Part shown: positions 17,533 through 25,677 of the stretch, piece after piece
How positions within the stretch are numbered: position 1 is the first letter of the stretch
Layout of the letters: each line of letters starts with the position of its first letter
Assembly (NCBI RefSeq): GCF_963676065.1
Contig: NZ_OY780933.1
Span: forward strand, 2,706,122 to 2,770,121
DNA length: 64,000 nt
Direction of reading: 5' to 3'
From: Maridesulfovibrio sp.
GTDB lineage: Bacteria > Desulfobacterota > Desulfovibrionia > Desulfovibrionales > Desulfovibrionaceae
Notes under the pieces: model-generated
What the model was told of the DNA's origin: nothing
Seen by the model: only the letters and a program-made list of their open reading frames with translations
Databases searched by the model: none
Position numbers and translations under genes: made by a program

Positions 17533-18789
17533 GTGCTTTTATTGAGTTTACGTAAATTTGTTTTTTATCTTTTTCTTGTGGCTTCAGCGTCTTCTTTTTT
17601 AAGTGCTTGCTCCTTGTATACCGGCACGCCCGATGTTCCGGTAAAGAGCCATGTAACTCCTACAAAGGGGTATTACAAAATTGACTCTGAGCAGGTTGAA
17701 GCCCTTATCAACCGGCTGCAGAATAGTGCCGGTGATGATCTTTCATGGCGCGATTTGGAGAAAGGGATTAAACGCAACCTCAGATATGTTTCCAGTAAAC
17801 CGGCGAATAAAGTAGCCGCAAGATACGGCCGTCTGGCGATAACGTGGGGGATGCTCAAGCGTACAAATGAAGAAATGCTTGAACTCCTGCCTCAGCTCCA
17901 ATATGCGCCAGAGCTGCTGAACGAGAAATTTGTCTGGTATTCCATGGTCCCGCGTACTCTTTTAACCGGGTATTACGAACCGTATCTTGAAGCCTCACTC
18001 ACTCCCGACCCGGAATATCCTTATCCTCTTTACAGCATTCCTGCCGACTTGAAGGTTCTTGATCTCGGTAAATTCCATCATCGCTGGAAAGGGCAGCATC
18101 TGATTTATCGTCAGGAATCAGGAGAAGCGGTCCCCTATCATGACCGTGAAGAGATTGATTTTAAAGGAGCGTTGAAGGGTAAAGGCTTGGAGATAGCATG
18201 GGTTAAAGATCTGGTGGATGTTTTTATTCTACAGATTCAGGGCTCCGGAAGACTCGTCTTGCCAGATGGCAGCGTGAAACATGTCCTTTATGCCGGTAAA
18301 AACGGTTTGAAGTATGTTTCCCTCGGCAAGGTGCTCATCCAGCGTGGCTTATTGCCCAAAGAAGGAATGAGCATGCAGAGAATCAAAGCCTTTTTGGATG
18401 ATAATCCGCAACTTATGGAAGAATTGCTGACTACCAATCCCAGTTACGTTTTTTTCCGTCTTGCTGATGAGGGACCGTTCGGTTCCATGGGGGCGGCATT
18501 GACTCCCATGACCAGCGTTGCCGTTGATAGCAAGGTTCTGCCGTTGGGCTCTCTGGCTTTGCTTACAACCGGTCTTCCGCAACAGGATGAAAATCAGAAG
18601 TCGCCTTTTGTCCGTATGGTCATGGCGCAGGACCGAGGCGGAGCGATTAAGGGAACAAGGGTTGATCTGTTTTGCGGTTCCGGTCCTGAGGCGGAATATC
18701 TGGCCGGTCATCTTACTTCATGGTCGCACATTTACCTGCCGGTAAGTCGCGCTGTAGTTGATGAAATGAAAGATAAGAAAATTCGCTAG
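17533..18789 (+). CDS. mltA: Membrane-bound lytic murein transglycosylase A
   Basis: A 418-residue outer-membrane lipoprotein that cleaves peptidoglycan between MurNAc and GlcNAc, forming 1,6-anhydro ends. The signal (about 1-26) ends in the lipobox LSAC. Family features are LLTGYYEPYLEASLTP, YRQESGEAVPYHDREEI, FILQIQGSGRL, and the catalytic aspartate region AQDRGGAIKGTRVDLFCGSG in the 3D-like domain. The start is GTG. It is followed after four bases by a metallo-beta-lactamase-fold gene in the same orientation. Confidence 0.93.
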   Translation: MLLLSLRKFVFYLFLVASASSFLSACSLYTGTPDVPVKSHVTPTKGYYKIDSEQVEALINRLQNSAGDDLSWRDLEKGIKRNLRYVSSKPANKVAARYGRLAITWGMLKRTNEEMLELLPQLQYAPELLNEKFVWYSMVPRTLLTGYYEPYLEASLTPDPEYPYPLYSIPADLKVLDLGKFHHRWKGQHLIYRQESGEAVPYHDREEIDFKGALKGKGLEIAWVKDLVDVFILQIQGSGRLVLPDGSVKHVLYAGKNGLKYVSLGKVLIQRGLLPKEGMSMQRIKAFLDDNPQLMEELLTTNPSYVFFRLADEGPFGSMGAALTPMTSVAVDSKVLPLGSLALLTTGLPQQDENQKSPFVRMVMAQDRGGAIKGTRVDLFCGSGPEAEYLAGHLTSWSHIYLPVSRAVVDEMKDKKIR

Positions 18790-18793
18790 CACT

Positions 18794-19525
18794 ATGCAGG
18801 TTCGATTAGTTCATATCTTTCATAATTGTTTTGTGCTTGAAGTCGGTGAAATAAGTTATGTCTTTGATATCCCGGCAGATCGGTTCAGAAGTAAAAAAGT
18901 CCTTACCGCTTTACAACGGAGTCTTTGCGGACGTGATGTTGTCGTTTTTTTTTCGCACAGCCATCAGGATCATTTCGCACCTGATTACAGGGAAGTCTGT
19001 CTGGGAGCGAAATCACTGCAAGCGGTGATTTCGGATGATATTGAGGAAATGTACCCGGATCTTGATTTCAGCGACGCCTTAATCGTGGAACCGGATGAAG
19101 ATTATGAATTTAACGGCTTGGCAATCCGAACATTTATGTCCAATGATCTTGGAGTGGCTTTCTTTTTTCGCACAGCTGAAGGGGTGAAAGTCTATAACGG
19201 CGGAGATCTTGCCTGCTGGGATTGGGAAAATGCTTCGCCAAACGAATTGGTCTTTACCCGTTCTTTTTTTAGTTCCGTAGTGGAAAAAATGACTGAATAC
19301 AGTCCACATATAGTTTTCTCAAATGTGGATAGAAGGCTTGAAAGCCTTGCCGGAGGGCCGCAGCTGGTTAAGGAGGTTAAACCGCAGGTTTTCGTTCCGA
19401 CCCATGCTTTGGGGCGTACTCAGTGGCTGCAGGGAATTCATGAACGTCTGGGAATTGATGAGTCTGATTGTTTTACCTATCGCCGGACAGGTGACACGCA
19501 ATTTTTTGATCTGGATGTACGCTAA
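18794..19525 (+). CDS. Metallo-beta-lactamase-fold hydrolase
   Basis: A 243-residue cytoplasmic protein with no signal peptide. The zinc-binding motif HSHQDH (about 55-60) is intact (HxHxDH). Further metal-site candidates are NGGDLACWDW and the histidine in FVPTHALGRTQW. It resembles the UlaG-like branch of the fold. It follows mltA by four bases without its own strong ribosome site, so it is probably translated from the same message. The reaction is unknown. Confidence 0.82.
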   Translation: MQVRLVHIFHNCFVLEVGEISYVFDIPADRFRSKKVLTALQRSLCGRDVVVFFSHSHQDHFAPDYREVCLGAKSLQAVISDDIEEMYPDLDFSDALIVEPDEDYEFNGLAIRTFMSNDLGVAFFFRTAEGVKVYNGGDLACWDWENASPNELVFTRSFFSSVVEKMTEYSPHIVFSNVDRRLESLAGGPQLVKEVKPQVFVPTHALGRTQWLQGIHERLGIDESDCFTYRRTGDTQFFDLDVR

Positions 19526-19527
19526 AG

Positions 19528-19562
19528 AAATCCCCGGGTACATCCGTATCCGGGGATTTTAA
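19528..19562. terminator. Terminator between convergent genes
   Basis: A 10-bp stem AAATCCCCGG/CCGGGGATTT (19528-19537 with 19550-19559) has a T-run on the plus side and TTTCTTT on the minus side. It serves the metallo-hydrolase and the zinc-ribbon gene. Confidence 0.82.
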
Positions 19563-19593
19563 AATTCTAATTCATGAAAAAAATCGGCTTTTG

Positions 19594-19800
19594 CTATTTT
19601 TCATTCATTTTACAGGGCGGAACTCTATATCCTCCATTTCCATGGGGGATGCCGTTGGGCCGCACGTTGCCGATGGAGAGCAGCTTTTCACATTCTTTTT
19701 GACCGCATTCAGGACAATCTGCCTTAGTATCCTTACCGGGCATAACCAGTTCGTCAAATTCCTTACCACACTTAGGGCATTTAAATTCATAAATGGGCAT
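19594..19800 (-). CDS. FmdB-family zinc-ribbon protein
   Basis: A 68-residue protein that begins MPIYEFKCPKCGKEFDEL and has a second knuckle CPECG, the classic FmdB/CxxC_CxxC_SSSS putative regulatory domain. A C-terminal tail with VPPCKMNEK follows. AAGGAG seven bases before the ATG at 19800 fixes the start; the longer in-frame extension upstream is ignored. FmdB-type proteins are presumed regulators, with no established mechanism. Confidence 0.88.
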   Translation of the reverse strand: MPIYEFKCPKCGKEFDELVMPGKDTKADCPECGQKECEKLLSIGNVRPNGIPHGNGGYRVPPCKMNEK

Positions 19801-19897
19801 TTGCTGACTCCTTTTATATGTGAGGGGAGCGAGGCTCCGTTGTTTGTAACTACAGGAATCAGGGGTAAGAGAAAATTGCGCGCTTTTCAAGAGAAAA

Positions 19898-20890
19898 TTA
19901 AATAGTTGTGGAAAGCAGCGTGCCACCGCCCATCATACCCAACTGTGAGAAAAAACCGTTGAGCTGTCCATGAACCTGACTGGCCTGCTGGTCCTGCTGC
20001 TCTTGAATCCTTGCTGCTTTTTCGAGCAACATATTGATGTTTTTCGTTATCTTAGCCAGCTCATTCTGCTCCTCGTCTGTCAGGGGAGTTTCCTTTGACT
20101 TATCTTTCAGAGCATCGGCTTTTTCATCCAGATTGTAATACAGGTTTTTTTCGGCATTGCTTAAACCGTGAGTTACCAGTTTACCGACGATCTGTTCCAT
20201 CTCGCTGATAATGCTGTCGGCTCGTTTGGTTTCTTCTTCCGTGAGCTCTTTTTTGGCTGTACCGCAGATTTCATCAATCTGCCGATTCAGATCATCTGCT
20301 TTGACCTGTTCCTCTTCTGTTAACGTCTTGGGGCCGGTTATGCCGAAAAGTTCTTTCAGTTCACCCTGGATGGATGCTTCCTTTTTCTTTTCAGCGGCAG
20401 TCAGTATTTTCCCTTCAGGATAATACATTTTCTTTAGTTCCCATTTCAGGCTTTCGGCCCTTTGGCGATCAGGTCCCTGCGGATCTTTAGTGGGAACTAT
20501 CTCATATAGCTCATCTAACTGAGTCTGAAGGTCATCCACCTTCTTCTGTTCTTCGGCGGTCAGTTTTTTGGGGTCTCCATCAAGGCCGTAAAGTTTGTCC
20601 AATTCTTTCTTCAGTTCTTCAAAACGTTTTTCTTGATCTTCACGGACCGACGAATCATTGACACCGTATATATTATTCAACTGAGAGTAATATCCATTTA
20701 CCTGCTGCTGTTCATCAGAAGAAAGTCCGAAGCTCATGGAAGCGAATTGCATCTGCAATTGTCTGCGAATTTGAGTTGGGCTTAAGCCTTTTGAAATATT
20801 TGGTTTTTGTGCGCTCTGAGTGTTGTTGGCTATGTTGGAAAAATAGCTTCCGGCTGTGCTTGAACCGCTTAAAATTGAGCTGGTGAACAT
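19898..20890 (-). CDS. Protein with nine tandem 27-residue helical repeats
   Basis: A 330-residue protein of no family I recognise. Residues 1-55 are Ser/Gly/Asn rich (MFTSSILSGSSTAGSYFSNI) with no classical signal peptide. Residues about 56-290 are nine copies of a unit with consensus LTxEEQxKxDDLQxQLDELYG, starting near 56, 82, 110, 137, 163, 190, 216, 243 and 270. The units at 110, 190 and 216 are the clearest; 82 and 137 are degenerate. The C-terminus is glutamine rich then GMMGGG. AGGAG six bases upstream supports the ATG. The repeats should form an extended acidic helical rod. The Ser/Asn-rich N-terminus resembles secreted rod-type proteins, but that is a guess. Confidence 0.8.
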   Translation of the reverse strand: MFTSSILSGSSTAGSYFSNIANNTQSAQKPNISKGLSPTQIRRQLQMQFASMSFGLSSDEQQQVNGYYSQLNNIYGVNDSSVREDQEKRFEELKKELDKLYGLDGDPKKLTAEEQKKVDDLQTQLDELYEIVPTKDPQGPDRQRAESLKWELKKMYYPEGKILTAAEKKKEASIQGELKELFGITGPKTLTEEEQVKADDLNRQIDEICGTAKKELTEEETKRADSIISEMEQIVGKLVTHGLSNAEKNLYYNLDEKADALKDKSKETPLTDEEQNELAKITKNINMLLEKAARIQEQQDQQASQVHGQLNGFFSQLGMMGGGTLLSTTI

Positions 20891-21214
20891 TTCAGGCTCC
20901 TGAGAAATAAAAATAGTTGGGAAATCCTTTCCGTAAAAATTGTTTTCTTAAAAAGTAAGCAAGTATCATGCCTAGTTATGATTTTACGTCTCAGAGAGAA
21001 AAACACATACGGAAAAAACTTTTTATACGGTGCTAAATATATTTTTTAGTTATTGATGCACCGTAGTTGCGCAAGGCGGATATTTGTGAGAGTCACGAAG
21101 AGTTTGTCGGGAGGTAGGATCAAGAATTTTTAAAAATGTTTAAATTCTTGATTTGGGATCGTCCTTGAAGTATAGTCCTTTCCGTTATAAACACGATCAT
21201 TTAGGAGGAAAAAA
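20891..21214. other. Divergent intergenic region with an 11-bp inverted repeat
   Basis: This 324-base region separates the repeat protein (minus) from a coiled-coil membrane protein (plus), so it must carry two promoters. It contains the perfect inverted repeat ATCAAGAATTT/AAATTCTTGAT at 21119-21129 and 21142-21152. I see no small gene in it. Confidence 0.6.
21119..21152. promoter_or_regulatory. Inverted repeat, candidate operator
   Basis: Two perfect 11-bp arms flank a 12-base AT-rich centre, 63 bases upstream of the ATG at 21215. AT-rich arms and the lack of a following T-run argue against a terminator. Confidence 0.45.
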
Positions 21215-21670
21215 ATGAGCGCAGCAACTGAAAAAGTACATCAGATGGAAGATTATCAGCAGAATGAGAATGTTCTTGCTGAAGACGTCGCAGCCGGCGT
21301 CAGCGAAACTGCTCAGAAGGATATGGGAAAGGTCGCAATGATCATTTCCTTTATGGCAGTAGTTCTTCTCGTAGTATTTTTCTACGGCCTGAATCAGAAC
21401 CTGACCAGCCTTACTTCTGAAGTTAAAGATTTACAGAGCGTACGTGGTGAAGTGGCAGATCTCAATTCCCAGATGGCTGTTGTAGACGGCAGACTGGTTG
21501 AACTTGAAAAACTCCCCACTAAAACCAGACATATTATTATGGACGGCATTATTGAAGAAATGAACCAGAAAGCTTCTTACGTTGGCGCACAGCTCGGCGA
21601 AGAAGATCAGGCAAAACTTGCCAAGGTTCAGGAGCTCCTCAAGGACGTTCAGTCCGGCCTCCAGAAATAA
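21215..21670 (+). CDS. Single-pass membrane protein with coiled-coil domain
   Basis: A 151-residue protein. An acidic, glutamine-rich N-terminus (about 1-40) is followed by one transmembrane helix (VAMIISFMAVVLLVVFFYGL, about 44-63) and a heptad-rich coiled coil (SEVKDLQSVRGEVADLNSQM and on). A C-terminal helical tail ends QELLKDVQSGLQK. The strong AGGAGG site suggests good expression. Topology is probably N-in, with the coiled coil in the periplasm. I know no function; proteins of this shape act as envelope scaffolds. It converges on the rnf operon and shares a terminator with it. Confidence 0.75.
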   Translation: MSAATEKVHQMEDYQQNENVLAEDVAAGVSETAQKDMGKVAMIISFMAVVLLVVFFYGLNQNLTSLTSEVKDLQSVRGEVADLNSQMAVVDGRLVELEKLPTKTRHIIMDGIIEEMNQKASYVGAQLGEEDQAKLAKVQELLKDVQSGLQK

Positions 21671-21694
21671 TAGCTTTGAGAAATCAAAGTTTGG

Positions 21695-21726
21695 GCGCAT
21701 CGGGAATTCCCGGTGCGCTTTTTTTT
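21695..21726 (+). terminator. Strong terminator of the coiled-coil gene
   Basis: A 10-bp stem (21695-21704 with 21709-21718, one G-U pair) with loop AATT is followed by eight T residues that overlap the rnfB stop codon on the other strand. Confidence 0.9.
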
Positions 21727-23833
21727 ATTCCACTTTTTCCCCGACTCGGGAGGTAAAGACGTTTTCCAGCGGGACATCCCGGTCATAACAGGTCAGGCCG
21801 CAACGCAGGCAGCGTGAGGTTTCGTAGCGCAGCTCTTCTTCGTTTAGGCAGCCTTCGACTTCTTTGAAAGTGGCAGTGCGGTCTTCCCCGGTGCAGTTGT
21901 GTGGTATTTCGGTCCGATTTTTGTTTTTGCAGCCGTCTACATCTTTAAAAAGTGTGTATGGAATAGGATCCTGCAGCAGATTCTCCGCCAGCGGAATTTC
22001 GCCTGTGGTCAGCAGATAATGTATCGAACGTGCGGCGCGTCTTCCGGCTCCGACAGCAGAAATTACAAGGTCCGGGCCGGAAACATTATCACCCCCGGCA
22101 AAGACTTTGGGTATGGAAGTCTGCAGGGTTTCCGGGTCGGCCGCAATTGTTCTCCAGCGGGTGAAATTAATACTGCATTGTTCTTCGCCATCGGTATAGA
22201 AACAGGATAACTGTGGCTTCTGCCCGATGGCAGAAATGACTGTATCAACGGGATAACGGGTTTCAGAACCTTCCACAGGTAAAGGGCGCCTGCGGCCGGA
22301 AGCATCCGCCTCGCCCAGCTCCATTTTTACACATTCCAGATGGGTGGCCCTGCCTTTATCGTCCATTATGATTTTGGTGGGAGCGCTCAGAAAGATATAT
22401 CTGATACCTTCATCTGCCGCGGCTTCAATTTCCTCAGTGTTGGCAGGCATTTCATTACGGGTGCGTCTGTATAGCAGAGTCACGTCACAGCCGAGACGAA
22501 CGCTTGTGCGTGCGGCATCTATGGCTGTATTTCCCCCGCCGACAACGATGACTTTCGGGCCTATATCAGGAGTCTGTCCTAATCCGACGGCGGTGAGAAA
22601 TTCTGTGCCGGAGAGCACTCCTTTAGCGTCTTCGCCTTCAATGCGCAGGGTCCCGCTGGCCCACGCGCCAATTCCCATGAAAAAAGCTTCAAATCCTTCT
22701 TCTTCGAGGTCGTTGATAAGAAAATCCGTCCCCAGTTTCAGTCCGGTACGGACATTTATACCCAGGTCGATTATGCCTTGAATCTCCCATGCCAGATCTT
22801 TTTTCGGTAGCCTGTATTCAGGAATTCCGTACCGCAACTGACCGCCCAGTTCGGGCAGGGCTTCTATGATGGTCGGGCTGTGACCCAGCCGACGCAGAAA
22901 ATTGGCGCACGATAGACCGGCCGGACCGCCGCCGATTATTGCTACCTTATGGCCTGTTTCCTTGGCGCAGGGGATGGGCAGGCGAAGGTCGTTTTTCATT
23001 TCCCAATCCGCCACAAAACGCTTGATCATGTTGATGCCGACCGGTTCATCTACATGCGTGCGGCGGCAGACCTTTTCGCACGGACGCGGGCAGACCCGGC
23101 CGCATACCAGCAGCAGGGGATTGCGTTCGCGGATGATGTTGACCGCTCCGGCATAGTCGCCATTGTTCGCTGCTTCGATATAACGGGGAATGTTGATGTT
23201 TGCCGGGCATCTTTGCTGACAGGGGGCGAGACAATCATTCACCTCTTCCATATGCAGCAGCTTGGCGCTCATGGAAACTATCGAGAGAACTCCGCGGGGG
23301 CATGCTTCCACGCATTTGCGGCAGGCCCGGCAGGCCAGCGGATCTACTACAGGCAGATTTTCCGGTCCCATATGAATAGCATCAAAAGGGCAGACCGCAA
23401 CGCATGTTCCAAGCTCGAGACATCCTTCGGGGCAGGTTTTGGAGCCTTCATAAAGCAGGGCCTGTGCACGGCAGTTATTAGCACCTTCGTAGTTGTAAAG
23501 TTCTTCTGCCCGCTCGCCTCCGGTACAATCACGGAAGGCCAGTTCCTGTTCCATATCCAGCACTTCAAGTCCCATTACGGCACCAACAGCTTTAGCGGTC
23601 TCGATTCCGCCGATGACGCATACATTTGCGCCGGATTTACCCTTCACCACCGCATTGGCCGCGCCTGAGCATCCGGCGTAACCGCAGCCTCCGCAGTTTA
23701 CGCCGGGCAGCACATCTTCGACCTGTGCAATCCGGGGATCTTCTTTTACGTGTAGGATTCTGGAAGCCACAGCAAGTATGGTGGCGGCAGTAAAACCCAG
23801 TCCCATCAGTACTAGAAGTGATGAAATAATCAT
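21725..23833 (-). CDS. rnfB: RnfB fused to a GltD-like NAD(P)H oxidoreductase
   Basis: A 702-residue fusion and the last gene of the rnf operon. Residues 1-190 are RnfB: an N-terminal membrane helix, the cluster motif NCGGCGYAGC (C47, C50, C55) and two [4Fe-4S] motifs (CPEGCLELGTCVAVCPF and CRACRKCVEACPRG). From about 205 a GltD-type module follows: N-terminal Fe-S segment (CLAPCQQRCPANINIPRYIE; CGRVCPRPCEKVC), FAD loop IIGGGPAGLSCANFL near 300, NAD(P)H loop VVGGGNTAIDAA near 430 and FAGGDNVSGPDLVISAV. The C-terminus has CLRCGLTC. Typical RnfB stops after the ferredoxin domain. The fused part should exchange electrons between NAD(P)H and the RnfB clusters. Confidence 0.93.
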   Translation of the reverse strand: MIISSLLVLMGLGFTAATILAVASRILHVKEDPRIAQVEDVLPGVNCGGCGYAGCSGAANAVVKGKSGANVCVIGGIETAKAVGAVMGLEVLDMEQELAFRDCTGGERAEELYNYEGANNCRAQALLYEGSKTCPEGCLELGTCVAVCPFDAIHMGPENLPVVDPLACRACRKCVEACPRGVLSIVSMSAKLLHMEEVNDCLAPCQQRCPANINIPRYIEAANNGDYAGAVNIIRERNPLLLVCGRVCPRPCEKVCRRTHVDEPVGINMIKRFVADWEMKNDLRLPIPCAKETGHKVAIIGGGPAGLSCANFLRRLGHSPTIIEALPELGGQLRYGIPEYRLPKKDLAWEIQGIIDLGINVRTGLKLGTDFLINDLEEEGFEAFFMGIGAWASGTLRIEGEDAKGVLSGTEFLTAVGLGQTPDIGPKVIVVGGGNTAIDAARTSVRLGCDVTLLYRRTRNEMPANTEEIEAAADEGIRYIFLSAPTKIIMDDKGRATHLECVKMELGEADASGRRRPLPVEGSETRYPVDTVISAIGQKPQLSCFYTDGEEQCSINFTRWRTIAADPETLQTSIPKVFAGGDNVSGPDLVISAVGAGRRAARSIHYLLTTGEIPLAENLLQDPIPYTLFKDVDGCKNKNRTEIPHNCTGEDRTATFKEVEGCLNEEELRYETSRCLRCGLTCYDRDVPLENVFTSRVGEKVE

Positions 23834-23835
23834 AT

Positions 23836-24411
23836 TTATATCATCCCTTTAAAGGCGAAAAAAGCTAGGGACATCAAACCGGCCATTACCAGCGCGACGG
23901 GGGTACCGCTCATGGATCTCGGAGTCCGGGAAACCTCGATGCGTTCCCTTATGGCGGAGAGTACAATCAAAGCCAGCATGAATCCCAAACCGGAAGCAAA
24001 GGAGAAAGCCACGGTCTTGATGAAAGTAAATTCTTCCCGCTGGCAGATGATGGCAATACCCATGACCGCGCAGTTGGTAGTGATGAGCGGCAGAAATATG
24101 CCTAGTGATTTATATAGCGGAGGTATTGTCTTTTTGAGGAACATCTCCACAAATTGTACCAGTGAAGCGATGACGAGGATGAATGTCAGGGTTTGAAGGT
24201 ATTCCAGTCCCAGCGGGTCCAGCAGGTATTCCTGCACCGCCCATGTTATTGATGCGGACATAGTGGCAACGAAGACTACTGCGCTGCCCATGCCCATAGC
24301 CACGGAAATCTTCTTGGAAGTGCCTATGAACGGACAGTTGCCCAGATACTGAGCCAGCACAATGTTATTTACGAATATGGCTGATATGAATAGCAGAAAA
24401 TATTCTTTCAT
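23836..24411 (-). CDS. rnfA: Rnf complex membrane subunit A
   Basis: A 191-residue integral subunit with about six helices. Family segments are VNNIVLAQYLGNCPFIGTSK, including the half-membrane cysteine that shares the [2Fe-2S] cluster with RnfE, then TNCAVMGIAI with the second cysteine, and SFASGLGFMLAL. The gene starts two bases before... it lies directly upstream of rnfB with a two-base gap and eleven bases after rnfE. RnfA and RnfE are inverted homologues that carry electrons across the membrane. Confidence 0.95.
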   Translation of the reverse strand: MKEYFLLFISAIFVNNIVLAQYLGNCPFIGTSKKISVAMGMGSAVVFVATMSASITWAVQEYLLDPLGLEYLQTLTFILVIASLVQFVEMFLKKTIPPLYKSLGIFLPLITTNCAVMGIAIICQREEFTFIKTVAFSFASGLGFMLALIVLSAIRERIEVSRTPRSMSGTPVALVMAGLMSLAFFAFKGMI

Positions 24412-24422
24412 TGCGTTCTCCG

Positions 24423-25088
24423 TTAGCGGCTACAGATACCGCAGCTTCTGCATTCGTGACTGGGATTGTCCAGAACGGCCTGTCCTTTTCTTCTGGCCTG
24501 CCAACTGGTGAAGAAGTTCATGGCGCAAAGCATGAGCCCTAAGCAGACAAAAGCACCGGGCGCTTCGATCATGAAGGTGAAAGGTTTGTATCCGGTTGGC
24601 ATTATCTGGTTACCGAAAACGGTTCCGTACCCTAGAAGTTCACGCAGGCTACCGAGCATGGTCAGGGAAATGGTAAAGCCCATACCCATGCCCAGCCCGT
24701 CCGCAGCGGCGTAGAGTACGGGATTCTTAGATGCGAATGCTTCAGCCCTGCCGAGGATGATGCAGTTGACCACGATAAGCGGCACAAATATTCCGAGCTG
24801 CTGGTAGAGAGGGTAGGCAAAAGCCTGCATAAGCAGCTCCACCGCCACCACCAATGATGCCGCAATGACAATGAAACAGGCAATGCGGACTTTGGGCGGG
24901 ATGATTTTGCGAAAGATGGATACGAGAATATTGGACATGGTCAGTACGAAGATAACCGCAAGACCCATGCCCAGCCCGTTGTCAGCTGTTTTGGTAACCG
25001 CTAGAACGGGACAGAGTCCGAGCACAACTTTGAAGGGCGGAAGATCTTTCCAGAGTCCTTTTGAAAATTCATCCCATAATCTGCTCAT
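24423..25088 (-). CDS. rnfE: Rnf complex membrane subunit E
   Basis: A 221-residue integral subunit. NPVLYAAADGLGMGMGF, VNCIILGRAEAFASKNP and LGLCPVLAVTKTADNGLGMG are characteristic, and the cysteines in LGLCP and VNCII are the RnfA/E cluster ligands. A hydrophilic tail ends in CRSCGICSR, which adds a CxxC-xxC cysteine group not found in textbook RnfE and could bind metal. It begins one base after the rnfG stop. Confidence 0.94.
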   Translation of the reverse strand: MSRLWDEFSKGLWKDLPPFKVVLGLCPVLAVTKTADNGLGMGLAVIFVLTMSNILVSIFRKIIPPKVRIACFIVIAASLVVAVELLMQAFAYPLYQQLGIFVPLIVVNCIILGRAEAFASKNPVLYAAADGLGMGMGFTISLTMLGSLRELLGYGTVFGNQIMPTGYKPFTFMIEAPGAFVCLGLMLCAMNFFTSWQARRKGQAVLDNPSHECRSCGICSR

Positions 25089-25089
25089 C

Positions 25090-25677
25090 CTACAACCCCT
25101 TGGCCCATACTTTTACAATTTGCGGCCTTAGTGTTTTGAAAATTGAAACAGCTTTTTTTACCGCTTCAACAGATGCTGTGGAAGAAATAGTTGCCCCGGT
25201 GACTCCATCAATGTTTCCTCCTTTGGAGGAAAGTTCCAAGGTGGTGGAGTGTTTTTTGAACTGGCTGGTAAAACCGTGACCGGCTACTTTTGATCCAACA
25301 CCGGGAGTTTCTTTCATTGTGGTGATACCTATGCCGGAGAGGCTGTCTTCATTTATATTGAATCCGACCATAACGCCCACTTCGCCGCCGAATCCTTTGG
25401 CGAAAGTTTCGAGGGCCACCCCTGAAATCTTACCATTTTTTATGGCAGGAAAAACCGTAACCTTTTTTCCCGTGCCGGGCACAGTAAATTTTTTGCGGTC
25501 CTTGACCGGTGAATTATCATATTCATTGAGGACTCTATTGATGGCTGGGCCCTGAACATAGGTCAGAACCTGTTCTTCTATACGGGATTGTGTGGCCTGT
25601 TTCAGACTGGCAAGGGTTATGCTGAACATTCCGCAGATAAGGGTCAGCACTAAGATCATTTTTAGTGATTCTTTCAT
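25090..25677 (-). CDS. rnfG: Rnf complex flavoprotein subunit G
   Basis: A 195-residue subunit with one N-terminal helix and a periplasmic FMN-binding domain. The flavinylation motif is DGVTGATISSTASV near residue 160, whose last threonine of TGAT carries covalent FMN in characterised RnfG. The ATG at 25677 is preferred over an in-frame GTG twelve bases upstream: it has GGAG six bases before it and forms an ATGA overlap with the rnfD stop. Covalent attachment needs an ApbE flavin transferase, which is not in this window. Confidence 0.93.
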   Translation of the reverse strand: MKESLKMILVLTLICGMFSITLASLKQATQSRIEEQVLTYVQGPAINRVLNEYDNSPVKDRKKFTVPGTGKKVTVFPAIKNGKISGVALETFAKGFGGEVGVMVGFNINEDSLSGIGITTMKETPGVGSKVAGHGFTSQFKKHSTTLELSSKGGNIDGVTGATISSTASVEAVKKAVSIFKTLRPQIVKVWAKGL

